Position numbers and translations under genes: made by a program. Below, in pieces: positions 23,115-30,449 of a stretch of 60,031 nt of DNA. Position 1 is the first letter of the stretch. Every line of letters begins with the position of its first letter. The DNA comes from Alistipes sp. CHKCI003. GTDB taxonomy: Bacteria; Bacteroidota; Bacteroidia; Bacteroidales; Rikenellaceae. A model generated the notes under the pieces. The model saw nothing but the letters and a program-made list of their open reading frames with translations, had not been told where the DNA came from and did no database searches. The stretch is taken from the NCBI RefSeq assembly GCF_900021155.1, contig NZ_FCNT01000042.1, positions 1-60,031 on the forward strand, given 5' to 3'.

Positions 23115-23390
23115 ATGAAAAAGCGCATCGAACGTATGGGCCGCATCAAGGCGGCAACTCCACCAATGTACTGCGTCCCCAAGCGCAGCGACCTGTCATT
23201 AATCGGATCTGCTTTCGAGGCGGCGGGGTTTCGTTGTGTCCGTATCCACACCGAATGCGAGGCAGAACACCGAGCCAAAGGCGGCGATCCCCGCCGGCAC
23301 GGAATGCTGGTGCTCGACGGCGACCGGGTGATTCTCGAAATCATCCGAAGCAAAAAAGCAGAGTGTAAGACTGCGAGACCCGCCGTATAA
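23115..23390 (+). CDS. hypothetical KRSDL-family protein (phage copy 1)
   Basis: 91 residues. Core KRSDLSLIGSAFEAAGFRCVRI...GDRVILEIIRSKK recurs at 27597 (phage) and, closely, at 45563 (satellite). Short alpha/beta protein; function unknown. The antisense RNA upstream should control it. The overlapping frame from 23102 is a shadow. Confidence 0.65.
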   Translation: MKKRIERMGRIKAATPPMYCVPKRSDLSLIGSAFEAAGFRCVRIHTECEAEHRAKGGDPRRHGMLVLDGDRVILEIIRSKKAECKTARPAV

Positions 23391-23417
23391 GATTGGCTCG
23401 AAAAGACAAAAAAGAAA

Positions 23418-23433
23418 GCCGAGGGAACTCGGC
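23418..23433. terminator. bidirectional terminator
   Basis: GCCGAG-GGAA-CTCGGC between A-rich and T-rich runs; separates the convergent KRSDL gene and NYN gene. Confidence 0.8.
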
Positions 23434-23443
23434 TTTTCTTATT

Positions 23444-24034
23444 TTATTTAAGGACATAATCGCAATGCCCTCGAAGAGACTGTTTTATAGGATTTCCCAT
23501 TGAATACAGATAAATTAACAACCCTTCTTTGCGTGCAAATTTAATGGGAGCTATGAAATCCGAATCACCGGCTATGAGCACTATTTTGTCCACCGTATGT
23601 TTTGTTGCCATAGTGGCCATGTCAAGACCGAATTTCATATCTACACTTTTTTGCTTGAAATCCGGCTTCATTTGCTTACTGTATATATCTTGTTTCCATC
23701 CTGTAAACGACAGCTCGCCCAAACGAAGCGCAAATCTATCCATCGCACACAAGGCGTCAAGATATTTATTTTTCATCGCATAGCCGGTACTTACAGAGTA
23801 ATCTACACTATTTCCTGCGACATCTTTAATCGTGCCTCCAAAAGGCCTACAGTCGTAATAAAACACGCGGAATAAAATATCCTCCGTTTCGCCGTTTGTT
23901 TGTCTCTTGACAAGAGCCATAACGTCATTTACGGTTTGCCAGACATCTTTTGGCTGCGGATTCCTTTTGTTAATTTTTTTGAAACATTGCCAAAAAAAAC
24001 CTCCGTCGATTAAAATGTTTACTTTGGTCGTCAT
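23444..24034 (-). CDS. NYN-domain (LabA-like) ribonuclease
   Basis: 196 residues. PIN-like acidic residues: D in ILIDGGFFW (~9), DMKFGLDMATM (~132-142), IVLIAGDSDFIAPI (~155-165). These match the NYN/LabA/DUF88 pattern of metal-dependent RNases. Preceded by a leader of three hairpins, which may be its substrate or regulator. Encoded next to the immunity genes. Confidence 0.8.
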   Translation of the reverse strand: MTTKVNILIDGGFFWQCFKKINKRNPQPKDVWQTVNDVMALVKRQTNGETEDILFRVFYYDCRPFGGTIKDVAGNSVDYSVSTGYAMKNKYLDALCAMDRFALRLGELSFTGWKQDIYSKQMKPDFKQKSVDMKFGLDMATMATKHTVDKIVLIAGDSDFIAPIKFARKEGLLIYLYSMGNPIKQSLRGHCDYVLK

Positions 24035-24066
24035 TTATTTAATATTTTGGTATTTTAATAAAACAA

Positions 24067-24136
24067 TTAAGCCACCCTCGCGAGTGGCTTAACGGCAGAC
24101 CTATCTGCATCGGATTTTTTTTGCCAGCCTACTGGC
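24067..24136 (-). ncRNA. three-hairpin leader of the NYN gene
   Basis: On the minus strand: GCCAG-TAGG-CTGGC, then GCAGA-TAGG-TCTGC, then TTAAGCCAC/GTGGCTTAA. The first two share the loop TAGG with different stems. A promoter (TATATTTG, with TTTG about 19 bases upstream) precedes it near 24150. Could be a protein-binding leader or an RNA partner of the nuclease. Confidence 0.5.
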
Positions 24137-24258
24137 TTCGGATTATGGCACAAATATAATGCGCCATATTTCAAAATGCAAATCTTTTGCCGATTTTTTT
24201 AAATTGCATATTATTCCCTTTTCTTCCTTATCTTTGAAAATAAAACAGTAATTACCCC

Positions 24259-24339
24259 TTACTCCTCCAGCTTTATTTTGATCGGCTTGCTGCAATGCGG
24301 GCAGGTGATCGCGTTCGTCAGAATTACAAGCAATTTCAT
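24259..24339 (-). CDS. zinc-ribbon tail mini-ORF
   Basis: 26 residues: MKLLVILTNAITCPHCSKPIKIK... The ITCPHC module is the same as the C-terminal tail of the repressor at 26251. Probably a relic left by recombination among regulator genes. Confidence 0.4.
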   Translation of the reverse strand: MKLLVILTNAITCPHCSKPIKIKLEE

Positions 24340-24368
24340 GATAAGATGTATAGTTAGAAATTACAGAG

Positions 24369-25289
24369 CTATTTGCCGATATCCACCCTTACATCATCAG
24401 GGAAAAGTAAATCTAATTGTTGATATTGCTTTGGAAATGCGGCGTTGAGCATTTGCATGAATTTAGTCCAATCATACCCCGAGGCCCGTCCTAATGCCTC
24501 TACTGCTGCTAAATGCTCTTTCAACTTCGGACGGCCTACCTCTTCGGTTAGATGCTGATGATGGCGATCTTTTTGCGTTCCTTTCCCTGTTTTAGGATTC
24601 ACCTTTTGGAGCTCAGTTAGCACAACGGGGGCAAGACGTTCATAAACAATATCATTGATCCACGTTCCGACAACACCCGGACGCTTATGGGTCATGGTCC
24701 AATTCCATCCATGCATCCGATATATCATTTCGAAGAACGAATCATTGAATGTCTTGACCCATTTGCTGGCTTCCTCCGATATGAATTGCGATAAGAACTG
24801 CTGAAGCTCGTCTTTTGCCCTTTTCTTGTCTTCCTGATAACCGGTGGCTTCATCGACAAGGGCTATGATTCCAACCTTTGCAACAGCCCTGATGATTATA
24901 TCGGCGTTGCGCACTATTGCGTCATTATTAAAAACGCCGGCACGATTCGCGTCAATTACAGTGGAACATATGTCAATAAGTAATGTTACTTCATATCCGT
25001 TCGCGCTTGATTGTGAGCCACCTGCGTCTATTCTTTGGAATTTTATAGGCGATGATAGTCGATTGATAATACTATCATCGCCGGCATTCATATAAGCGGA
25101 AATGCCGTCCATGTTACAAAAACTTCGCATCCATTGGCCGCTCTTGCTTTCATAACCTATCGCTCTCTGCAATCCTCTACCCGAGAATACTCGCGTGCCA
25201 TCTTCTAAAACATAGCACGGAATCTCTAAATAACCCAATTTCAACGGTGTCTTCTCAGACCCATAAATAGCCTTTAGGATCTTTGTCAT
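24369..25289 (-). CDS. P63C-domain protein
   Basis: 306 residues from the ATG at 25289. Contains the P63C pattern (LQQFLSQFISEEASKWVKTFNDSFFEMIYRMHGW, split here over ~165-200, then GTWINDIVYERLAP). P63C proteins occur with KilA-N/Bro regulators in phages and are thought to act in phage regulation. Third gene of a repressor, KilA-N, P63C row. Confidence 0.75.
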   Translation of the reverse strand: MTKILKAIYGSEKTPLKLGYLEIPCYVLEDGTRVFSGRGLQRAIGYESKSGQWMRSFCNMDGISAYMNAGDDSIINRLSSPIKFQRIDAGGSQSSANGYEVTLLIDICSTVIDANRAGVFNNDAIVRNADIIIRAVAKVGIIALVDEATGYQEDKKRAKDELQQFLSQFISEEASKWVKTFNDSFFEMIYRMHGWNWTMTHKRPGVVGTWINDIVYERLAPVVLTELQKVNPKTGKGTQKDRHHQHLTEEVGRPKLKEHLAAVEALGRASGYDWTKFMQMLNAAFPKQYQQLDLLFPDDVRVDIGK

Positions 25290-25304
25290 ATTATTACTCA
25301 AATT

Positions 25305-25373
25305 TTATTCCCATTCCTTTACCTCCAGCACCGTCCCGCACCGAGGGCACGTGATCATGTTCGTTGCATTATT
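25305..25373 (-). pseudogene. zinc-ribbon tail remnant
   Basis: Frame reading [21 protein letters not shown] without its own good start. Nearly the same tail as the satellite repressor at 48553 ([14 protein letters not shown]). Confidence 0.4.
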
Positions 25374-25381
25374 TGCTATCT

Positions 25382-26248
25382 TTATTTCATTAGCTTTTTA
25401 TCTCGTAATTCAATTGCACGAAAATTCTTGTCCGTTTCTTTTAAATTCAAACGTTTCAATTGTTCCTGCGCCATATTCCGAAGTTGCGCATATCGTGCAA
25501 TCTTATCCAGCCCTTGTTTATTGAGTTCTGAATTCATCGATTCGAGATTTGCAAGGACGACAAGTTCATTTATGCTTGCCATATCTCGAATATTCAGCCC
25601 TTGCTCCGCATATTTAGGGTTTGCCTCACGCCATTGTTTTGCCGTACATCCCCAGAGAGCCAAATTCAACATGTCTGCTTCTGTCGAATAGGCGTATAGT
25701 TTTTCACTTTCATTCAATGTTGGTATTACAAAATCTCGGACTGCGTCAGTGTGAATAGTATAATTTACTTTACTTAAAATTCGCTTCACATTCCATTCCC
25801 CTAAAGAAGGGTGCGATTCTATCTCTTTAAGACGCTGGTATTCTTTAATAAGATAGAGCTTAAAAGCAGGGCTCAACCATGTGCCAAACTCGAATGCAAT
25901 ATCTTTGTGGGCATACGTCCCTCCATAACGCCCGGGTGTTGATACAATTCCAATAGCTCCAGTCTTTTCTATCCATTGTTTTGGGGTAAGTGTGAATGAA
26001 TTTGCCCCTGCATTATTTCTAAAGGCGTCGAATTCGATGCCTTTAAAATTGGGATTATTTATTTGCTCCCAAAGCCCCAAAAATTCAATCGTCCCTCGCA
26101 AACGCATCCAGTTCTGAATGATATAGTTTGTTCGATCTGCATCTTTATAATGAGCCATATCGGTTAAGCAAATATAGTCCTCCCTACCGGCTTGTTGCGA
26201 AACCGATACCTCCACGTCATTGACGTTTATTTTTTTAATTGTAACCAT
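25382..26248 (-). CDS. KilA-N domain regulator
   Basis: 288 residues. KilA-N DNA-binding domain at ~20-115 (EDYICLTDMAHYKD, NYIIQNWMRLRGTIEFLGLWEQ, GGTYAHKDIAFEFGTWLSPAFKLYLIKEYQRLK). C-terminal helical region with coiled stretch. Such proteins are phage regulators or antirepressors. Starts directly after the repressor gene. Confidence 0.8.
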   Translation of the reverse strand: MVTIKKINVNDVEVSVSQQAGREDYICLTDMAHYKDADRTNYIIQNWMRLRGTIEFLGLWEQINNPNFKGIEFDAFRNNAGANSFTLTPKQWIEKTGAIGIVSTPGRYGGTYAHKDIAFEFGTWLSPAFKLYLIKEYQRLKEIESHPSLGEWNVKRILSKVNYTIHTDAVRDFVIPTLNESEKLYAYSTEADMLNLALWGCTAKQWREANPKYAEQGLNIRDMASINELVVLANLESMNSELNKQGLDKIARYAQLRNMAQEQLKRLNLKETDKNFRAIELRDKKLMK

Positions 26249-26250
26249 AC

Positions 26251-26499
26251 TTATTCCCCTTTCTCTACTTTAATAAGTTTCCCGCAATGCGGACACGTAA
26301 TCGTGTTCGTCGGTTGAGGGGCGAAAAGCTCCGGAACAGATACATTCAATCCCACGGCAATTTTTTCGAGTGTTTCAAATGTGGGGTTTCCATTAGCAGC
26401 TTTTGCCAAGCCAACGGGCGTCATTCCTATTTTTTCAGCTAAATCCTTTTGCGTTATGCCTTTTTGTTTGCACAACTCTAATATTCGAAATTTTGGCAT
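26251..26499 (-). CDS. XRE-family repressor with zinc-ribbon tail
   Basis: 82 residues from the ATG at 26499. HTH at ~5-60 (ELCKQKGITQKDLAEKIGMTPVGLAKAANGNPTFETLEKIA), then [18 protein letters not shown], a half zinc ribbon that may dimerise. Divergent from the 89-residue gene at 26676, in the usual position of a lysogeny repressor. A parallel protein sits in the satellite at 48553. Confidence 0.8.
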   Translation of the reverse strand: MPKFRILELCKQKGITQKDLAEKIGMTPVGLAKAANGNPTFETLEKIAVGLNVSVPELFAPQPTNTITCPHCGKLIKVEKGE

Positions 26500-26531
26500 T
26501 ATACTAATCATTTAATGGCTTTAACTATGTA

Positions 26532-26642
26532 CAAAGGTAGTAAATTTCCCATATAATTATAATAAGATTATAAAAAAATATACTTATAGTGTAGTTTTTA
26601 TCAATTTTTATTTTGATTTTATTATACTATTAGTTATATTTG
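26532..26642. promoter_or_regulatory. divergent promoters of the immunity switch
   Basis: Leftward -7 box TACCTTTG (minus strand, 26532-26539). Rightward TTTG (26612-26615), 19 bases, TATATTTG (26635-26642). Very AT-rich between. Neither carries the 16-base GTGCCG operator. Confidence 0.65.
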
Positions 26643-26675
26643 CAGTGTCAAAACCAAACCAAAATATAATAAATT

Positions 26676-26945
26676 ATGAAAAAACAATTTTTATCTGAAG
26701 AGCAAAAGAAACACAAAAAAAGTCTCATAAAATATTTCTTAGATAATAGTAAATACAATACTGTTGCAGAAGTAAAAAAAGAAATAAGAGAAAAAATTAA
26801 GAGTGGTTGCGAAAGTTGGGACGCTAAAATTGTAGTAGACCCTGTAATTATTATGTACAATAATAATCCGCATTTTTACCTTGGTAGATGCTGGTTAATA
26901 TCGTGTCATCACGTTGCATATGGTCATAGTGAATATATTTTGTAA
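26676..26945 (+). CDS. hypothetical protein opposite the repressor
   Basis: 89 residues, lysine-rich N-terminus (MKKQFLSEEQKKHKKSLIKYFL), AT-rich. By position it could be a cro-like or early gene, but no HTH is clear. Own rightward promoter. Confidence 0.55.
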   Translation: MKKQFLSEEQKKHKKSLIKYFLDNSKYNTVAEVKKEIREKIKSGCESWDAKIVVDPVIIMYNNNPHFYLGRCWLISCHHVAYGHSEYIL

Positions 26946-26999
26946 TTATGGTAATATTACATTATTGACGTCAAACTGAATAATGAATACAATAAGTAT

Positions 27000-27090
27000 A
27001 TAACAAGAAAATTAACCTCTAAAGTTAGCCGTTCGGGTGGCTATAAATAGACCTTAGGCCCGAAGCGTGGCGGCACCTGCCGCCGGTGGT
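27000..27090 (+). other. structured leader region
   Basis: TTCGGG can pair with CCCGAA across ~22 bases, and GGCGG-CACCTG-CCGCC (27069-27084) forms a strong hairpin just before the next gene. May be a regulatory leader; no known class recognised. Confidence 0.35.
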
Positions 27091-27104
27091 AAAAATAATA
27101 AGCT

Positions 27105-27260
27105 ATGAAAATACGCAAATCTACCCCAAAAGTCAGCAGAGAAGCGGCGATTAAAATCACGATGAATACCAACGGCGTATCGCGTGAAATCACCGAGAAA
27201 TACACCGATAGCGAACTGCGCGAGGTGCTGCGTCTGCTCAAACTCAAAGCGAACTTCTAA
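27105..27260 (+). CDS. small hypothetical protein, 51 residues
   Basis: MKIRKSTPKVSREAAIKITM..., basic, with a C-terminal helix (DSELREVLRLLKLKANF). First of a row of small plus-strand genes. No family recognised. Confidence 0.5.
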   Translation: MKIRKSTPKVSREAAIKITMNTNGVSREITEKYTDSELREVLRLLKLKANF

Positions 27261-27268
27261 CCGATATA

Positions 27269-27595
27269 ATGATGAAACGGACCGACCTTTCAACGATCAT
27301 GCGCACGGCGTGGCAGATATGCCACACGACGGGCGAAGCCTTTGCCGAATGCCTACACAAGGCATGGCAGGTGTTCAAACTGAAGCTGAAGATGCACGCC
27401 GGCATCGTGCAGTTCTTCTACCTTAAATCGAGCACGGGCGAACTGCGGCAGGCGTTCGGCACGCTCAAAGAGGACTTATGCCCCGAAACGAAGGGCGCCG
27501 ACCGCAAGCCGAACAAACACCTCGTAACCTATTACGATACGGTTGCCGAGGACTGGCGGTCATTCAGAATGTTCAATCTTGTAAAAGTCATATAA
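27269..27595 (+). CDS. SH3-like phage protein (phage copy)
   Basis: 108 residues, basic N-terminal helix (TIMRTAWQICHTTGEAFAECLHKAW) and a small beta domain ending TYYDTVAEDWRSFRMFNLVKV. Clear paralogue of the satellite gene at 47379. These occur in many Bacteroides mobile elements; role unknown. Confidence 0.65.
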   Translation: MMKRTDLSTIMRTAWQICHTTGEAFAECLHKAWQVFKLKLKMHAGIVQFFYLKSSTGELRQAFGTLKEDLCPETKGADRKPNKHLVTYYDTVAEDWRSFRMFNLVKVI

Positions 27596-27596
27596 A

Positions 27597-27815
27597 ATGA
27601 GACCGACGAAGTATGTAGAAAAGCGCAGCGACTTGACGCTGCTTAAAGAGACGTTCGAATTAACGGGTGCAACGTGCCACCGCACGCGTCTGAAATGCGG
27701 TTGTGAAGTCCGCCAAGGTGCGGACAATAATCGCGACGGGGTGCTGGTTGTCAAGTACGATACAGTCGTACTTGAAATCATCCGCTGCAAAGGGTGCGCG
27801 AAGAAAAGACCTTGA
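27597..27815 (+). CDS. KRSDL-family protein (phage copy 2)
   Basis: 72 residues (VEKRSDLTLLKETFELTGATCHRTRLKCGC...VVLEIIRCKGCAKK). Diverged paralogue of 23115 and 45563, here with a cluster of cysteines that might bind zinc. One base after the SH3-like gene. Confidence 0.65.
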   Translation: MRPTKYVEKRSDLTLLKETFELTGATCHRTRLKCGCEVRQGADNNRDGVLVVKYDTVVLEIIRCKGCAKKRP

Positions 27816-27872
27816 AAATTGCGATTCTTCAAAAAAAAAATCGTATTTTTAATAATAATTCGGCGGTAAGAC

Positions 27873-27903
27873 TTGCACAATGTGCCGAACGTGTCCACCT
27901 TTG
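27873..27903 (+). promoter_or_regulatory. shared phage promoter/operator, site C
   Basis: TTGCACAATGTGCCGA, 11 bases, TTTG. Drives the tRNA and the ASCH gene, and possibly the packaging genes beyond. Confidence 0.8.
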
Positions 27904-27918
27904 CACTGTACCAATATA

Positions 27919-27990
27919 TGCGGGGTAGTGCAGAGGTTACCACGGCGGGTTAGTGTCCCGCAGGCGCAAGTTCGATTCTTGCCCCCGCTA
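27919..27990 (+). tRNA. tRNA, anticodon AGT (Thr) by structure
   Basis: Acceptor GCGGGG/CCCCGC with a mismatched first pair, D-stem GTG/CAC, anticodon stem GCGGG/CCCGC with loop TTAGTGT, T-arm GCAAG-TTCGATT-CTTGC. Begins about 15 bases after promoter C, so it is cotranscribed and under phage control. An A at the wobble position of a threonine tRNA is unusual in bacteria. Confidence 0.65.
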
Positions 27991-28005
27991 CTAAAATTAA
28001 ATGCT

Positions 28006-28416
28006 ATGAAAATTTTAACGCTGATCATCAAACAGAAGTGGTTCGACGCGATTCTGTCGGGCGAGAAGTCGGTCGAGACGCGCGAAGTGCGCCCGAAATC
28101 GTTGAAAAAATATGCTGTAATCAAAGATTTGTCAACAGGGCGTACATATGATAATTACCCCGATTTGTTTAAGAACGCCGAGCCCAACAATAAGGGTTTC
28201 GAGTTTGTACCGCGCGAATATGATGCCATTCAGTTTTGGGTAGGCTATGAAACTAACCGCCCGGGCGCATTGGTGGCGGTAAAGAAGGCTGAATGCGTAC
28301 CATATTTTTATGAGGACGACGGCGCACCTATATACGAAGAATTTGAAGGACAAAACGTACAACTGTTAGACGTCGACTATCATCTTGGCGACGTTTTGCA
28401 AAAAAATAATTGTTAA
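28006..28416 (+). CDS. ASCH-domain protein
   Basis: 136 residues from the ATG at 28006. ASCH pattern: LTLIIKQKWFDAILSGEKSVETREVRP at the N-terminus, then a strand-rich domain. Probably binds RNA or modified nucleosides. 28417-28529 holds only a short basic frame (HYRLRSWPYKYRPIYVK) without a good start. Confidence 0.75.
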   Translation: MKILTLIIKQKWFDAILSGEKSVETREVRPKSLKKYAVIKDLSTGRTYDNYPDLFKNAEPNNKGFEFVPREYDAIQFWVGYETNRPGALVAVKKAECVPYFYEDDGAPIYEEFEGQNVQLLDVDYHLGDVLQKNNC

Positions 28417-28529
28417 ACCCTCTAAAAATTAAGCTACACTACAGGTTACGGAGCTGGCCGTACAAGTACAGGCCGATTTATGTCAAGAGCCGAAAGGCAG
28501 CGTGGTCTTAACAGAGTTTTCGGTGCGAA

Positions 28530-29225
28530 ATGACCCTGATAGATCATGCAAACGAAGTGATTGCCTCTGTCCGTCGAAAAACGGACAGGGTGATCCTTTT
28601 TTACTCTTGCGGCAAGGACAGCGAGGTGCTGCTCGATCTTATGGCGCCGCACTTCAAAGAGATCGTTTGCGTGTTCATGTATTTCGTCAAGGGTCTCGAC
28701 CATATCGACAACTACCTGCGGGCAATCAAAGCCCGCTATTCGAACGTGCGCATCATGCAAGTGCCGCATTGGAATTTGTCGAGGGCCTTACGAATCGGAT
28801 TCTGCTGTGTCGCCAATCCGAATGTCAAAATCATGTCGTTGAAAGATATTGATGAATCCGTTCGGATGAAAACAGGTATTTCGTACTCTTTCTACGGTAT
28901 GAAACAAGCGGACGGCATGCATCGTCGTTTAATGTTGCGCGGTTACGAAAACGAGGCCATAAGCAACACGAATAAAGTTTACCCACTATCGCATTGGAAA
29001 AAGTCGGATGTACTTGCCTATATAAAAGCGAGACGTCTGCCAGAGCCTATTGCATATACCAACGAGGCGGGAAACGGATTATGGTTCGATGCCAAGTGTT
29101 TCGACTACCTGCGTCGGCACTATCCGCAAGACCTCGAAAAGATTTACAAGGTATTCCCCTTGTCCCGAAATATATTACTCAGATATGATGCAGAAAAAGC
29201 AGCAGCCCAAATACAGACAAAGTGA
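28530..29225 (+). CDS. PAPS-reductase-like PP-loop protein (third in window)
   Basis: 231 residues. PP-loop variant SCGKDS (~27-32), C-terminal PLSHWKKSDVLAYIKARRLP. Of the phage PAPS-reductase family but distinct from the pair at 1590 and 4325. In many phages it stands beside a ParB-like gene before the terminase, as here; the pair may be a DNA modification or nuclease module. Overlaps the ParB-like gene by 41 bases. Confidence 0.75.
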   Translation: MTLIDHANEVIASVRRKTDRVILFYSCGKDSEVLLDLMAPHFKEIVCVFMYFVKGLDHIDNYLRAIKARYSNVRIMQVPHWNLSRALRIGFCCVANPNVKIMSLKDIDESVRMKTGISYSFYGMKQADGMHRRLMLRGYENEAISNTNKVYPLSHWKKSDVLAYIKARRLPEPIAYTNEAGNGLWFDAKCFDYLRRHYPQDLEKIYKVFPLSRNILLRYDAEKAAAQIQTK

Positions 29226-29904
29226 TACGGTCGTAATCAGGCGGTCGCAAATTAACTTCGCCCCATACAATCCCCGAAAGGAAGATCCCGAGGTCATTCG
29301 GAAACTCAAAAAGAACTTCAAGACCGTAGGCTATTTGGGCGGTATCGTATGGAATCGGTTGTCCTCCTATCTTGTGTCGGGGCATAAGCGCGTGCAGACG
29401 CTCGACATCATCAACGGATATGACGGGACATCCGAAACGGATTATGAAATCAAGGTCGAAGCGGTAGAGCTGGACAACAAGACCGAACGCGAACAGAATA
29501 TCTTCATGAACTCACCTTCCGCAATGGGCGAATTCGACATGGAGAAAATGAAAGTACTCGTACCGGAGATCGACTATCAGGCCGCCGGCCTCTCCGAAGC
29601 GGACATGAACATATACGGCATATCGGTTATGCAGGATGAAATGAGTGCAGGGCTGGCCGATACGCTGGATGATTTCGAGGAGATGCAGCGGCCCTTCGAA
29701 GAAAGAAAAGCGGCGGTCAAGGAGATGAAGGAGCAAATCCGCCAGCAGGCAGAGCAGAAGGCCGAGGACATCGAATCTTATGTAATGATAAACTTCAAGT
29801 CCTATCGGGCAAAATCGTCCTTCATGTTGCGCTTCGGATTCGGGCCGGACGACAAGATCATCCCGGGTGAAATATTCGCTGATATGGTCGAACGGGTGGA
29901 ATAA
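29185..29904 (+). CDS. ParB/Srx-fold protein
   Basis: 239 residues from the ATG at 29185. ParB N-terminal domain: INFAPYNPRKEDPEVIRKLKKNF (split ~20-45), VSGHKRVQTLDI (box with GHKR, ~65). ParB-fold phage proteins bind CTP or cut DNA; the helical C-terminus (~170-230) is specific to this group. Directly precedes the terminase genes. Confidence 0.75.
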   Translation: MMQKKQQPKYRQSDTVVIRRSQINFAPYNPRKEDPEVIRKLKKNFKTVGYLGGIVWNRLSSYLVSGHKRVQTLDIINGYDGTSETDYEIKVEAVELDNKTEREQNIFMNSPSAMGEFDMEKMKVLVPEIDYQAAGLSEADMNIYGISVMQDEMSAGLADTLDDFEEMQRPFEERKAAVKEMKEQIRQQAEQKAEDIESYVMINFKSYRAKSSFMLRFGFGPDDKIIPGEIFADMVERVE

Positions 29905-29927
29905 CTACAAAAACTACGCTATAAAAA

Positions 29928-30374
29928 ATGGCAATGCCCTCAAAAAAACCTACTATAGACGTGTTCCGCAAGGTGGCAAACGCCTGCGGTGGTATTTTAT
30001 CGGATATCGCTGCAAATATCGGCGTAGAGCGCAGCACGGTTTATACGTGGTGCGAGGAGGATATGGCATTCAAGCAGGCCCTCGAAGATTCCCGCGAACG
30101 GTTCGTCGATCTGGCCGAAAGCAACCTGCGTAAGCTGGTGGCTGGTGTTCCCGCCATCGAGAAAGACGAGAACGGCGAAAAACGGTTTGCGGGCTGGATC
30201 GAACGTCCATCCGAAACCGCGATCATTTTCACGCTAAAGACCCGTGGGAAGAAACGGGGGTATATCGAACGGTCAGAGATTACGGGAGCCGATGGCGCCG
30301 ATTTAATTCCGCCCCGCACACTCTCTCCCGAGGAAGCTAAGCAATATGGGCTGAAACTTAACGAAGAATATTGA
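29928..30374 (+). CDS. terS: terminase small subunit (helper phage)
   Basis: 148 residues. N-terminal HTH (~8-60: IDVFRKVANACGGILSDIAANIGVERSTVYTWC), helical middle, C-terminal RFAGWIERPSETAIIFTLKTRGKKRGY. Recognises the packaging site and delivers DNA to TerL. The satellite gene at 41341 matches it strongly from the middle to the end. Confidence 0.85.
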   Translation: MAMPSKKPTIDVFRKVANACGGILSDIAANIGVERSTVYTWCEEDMAFKQALEDSRERFVDLAESNLRKLVAGVPAIEKDENGEKRFAGWIERPSETAIIFTLKTRGKKRGYIERSEITGADGADLIPPRTLSPEEAKQYGLKLNEEY

Positions 30375-30449
30375 CGCACTCCCCCTATTCGCGACATTGA
30401 CATAGAGCGGACTTTTTGCCTATCCGGTACGCTGAACTTCACCCGTTAT

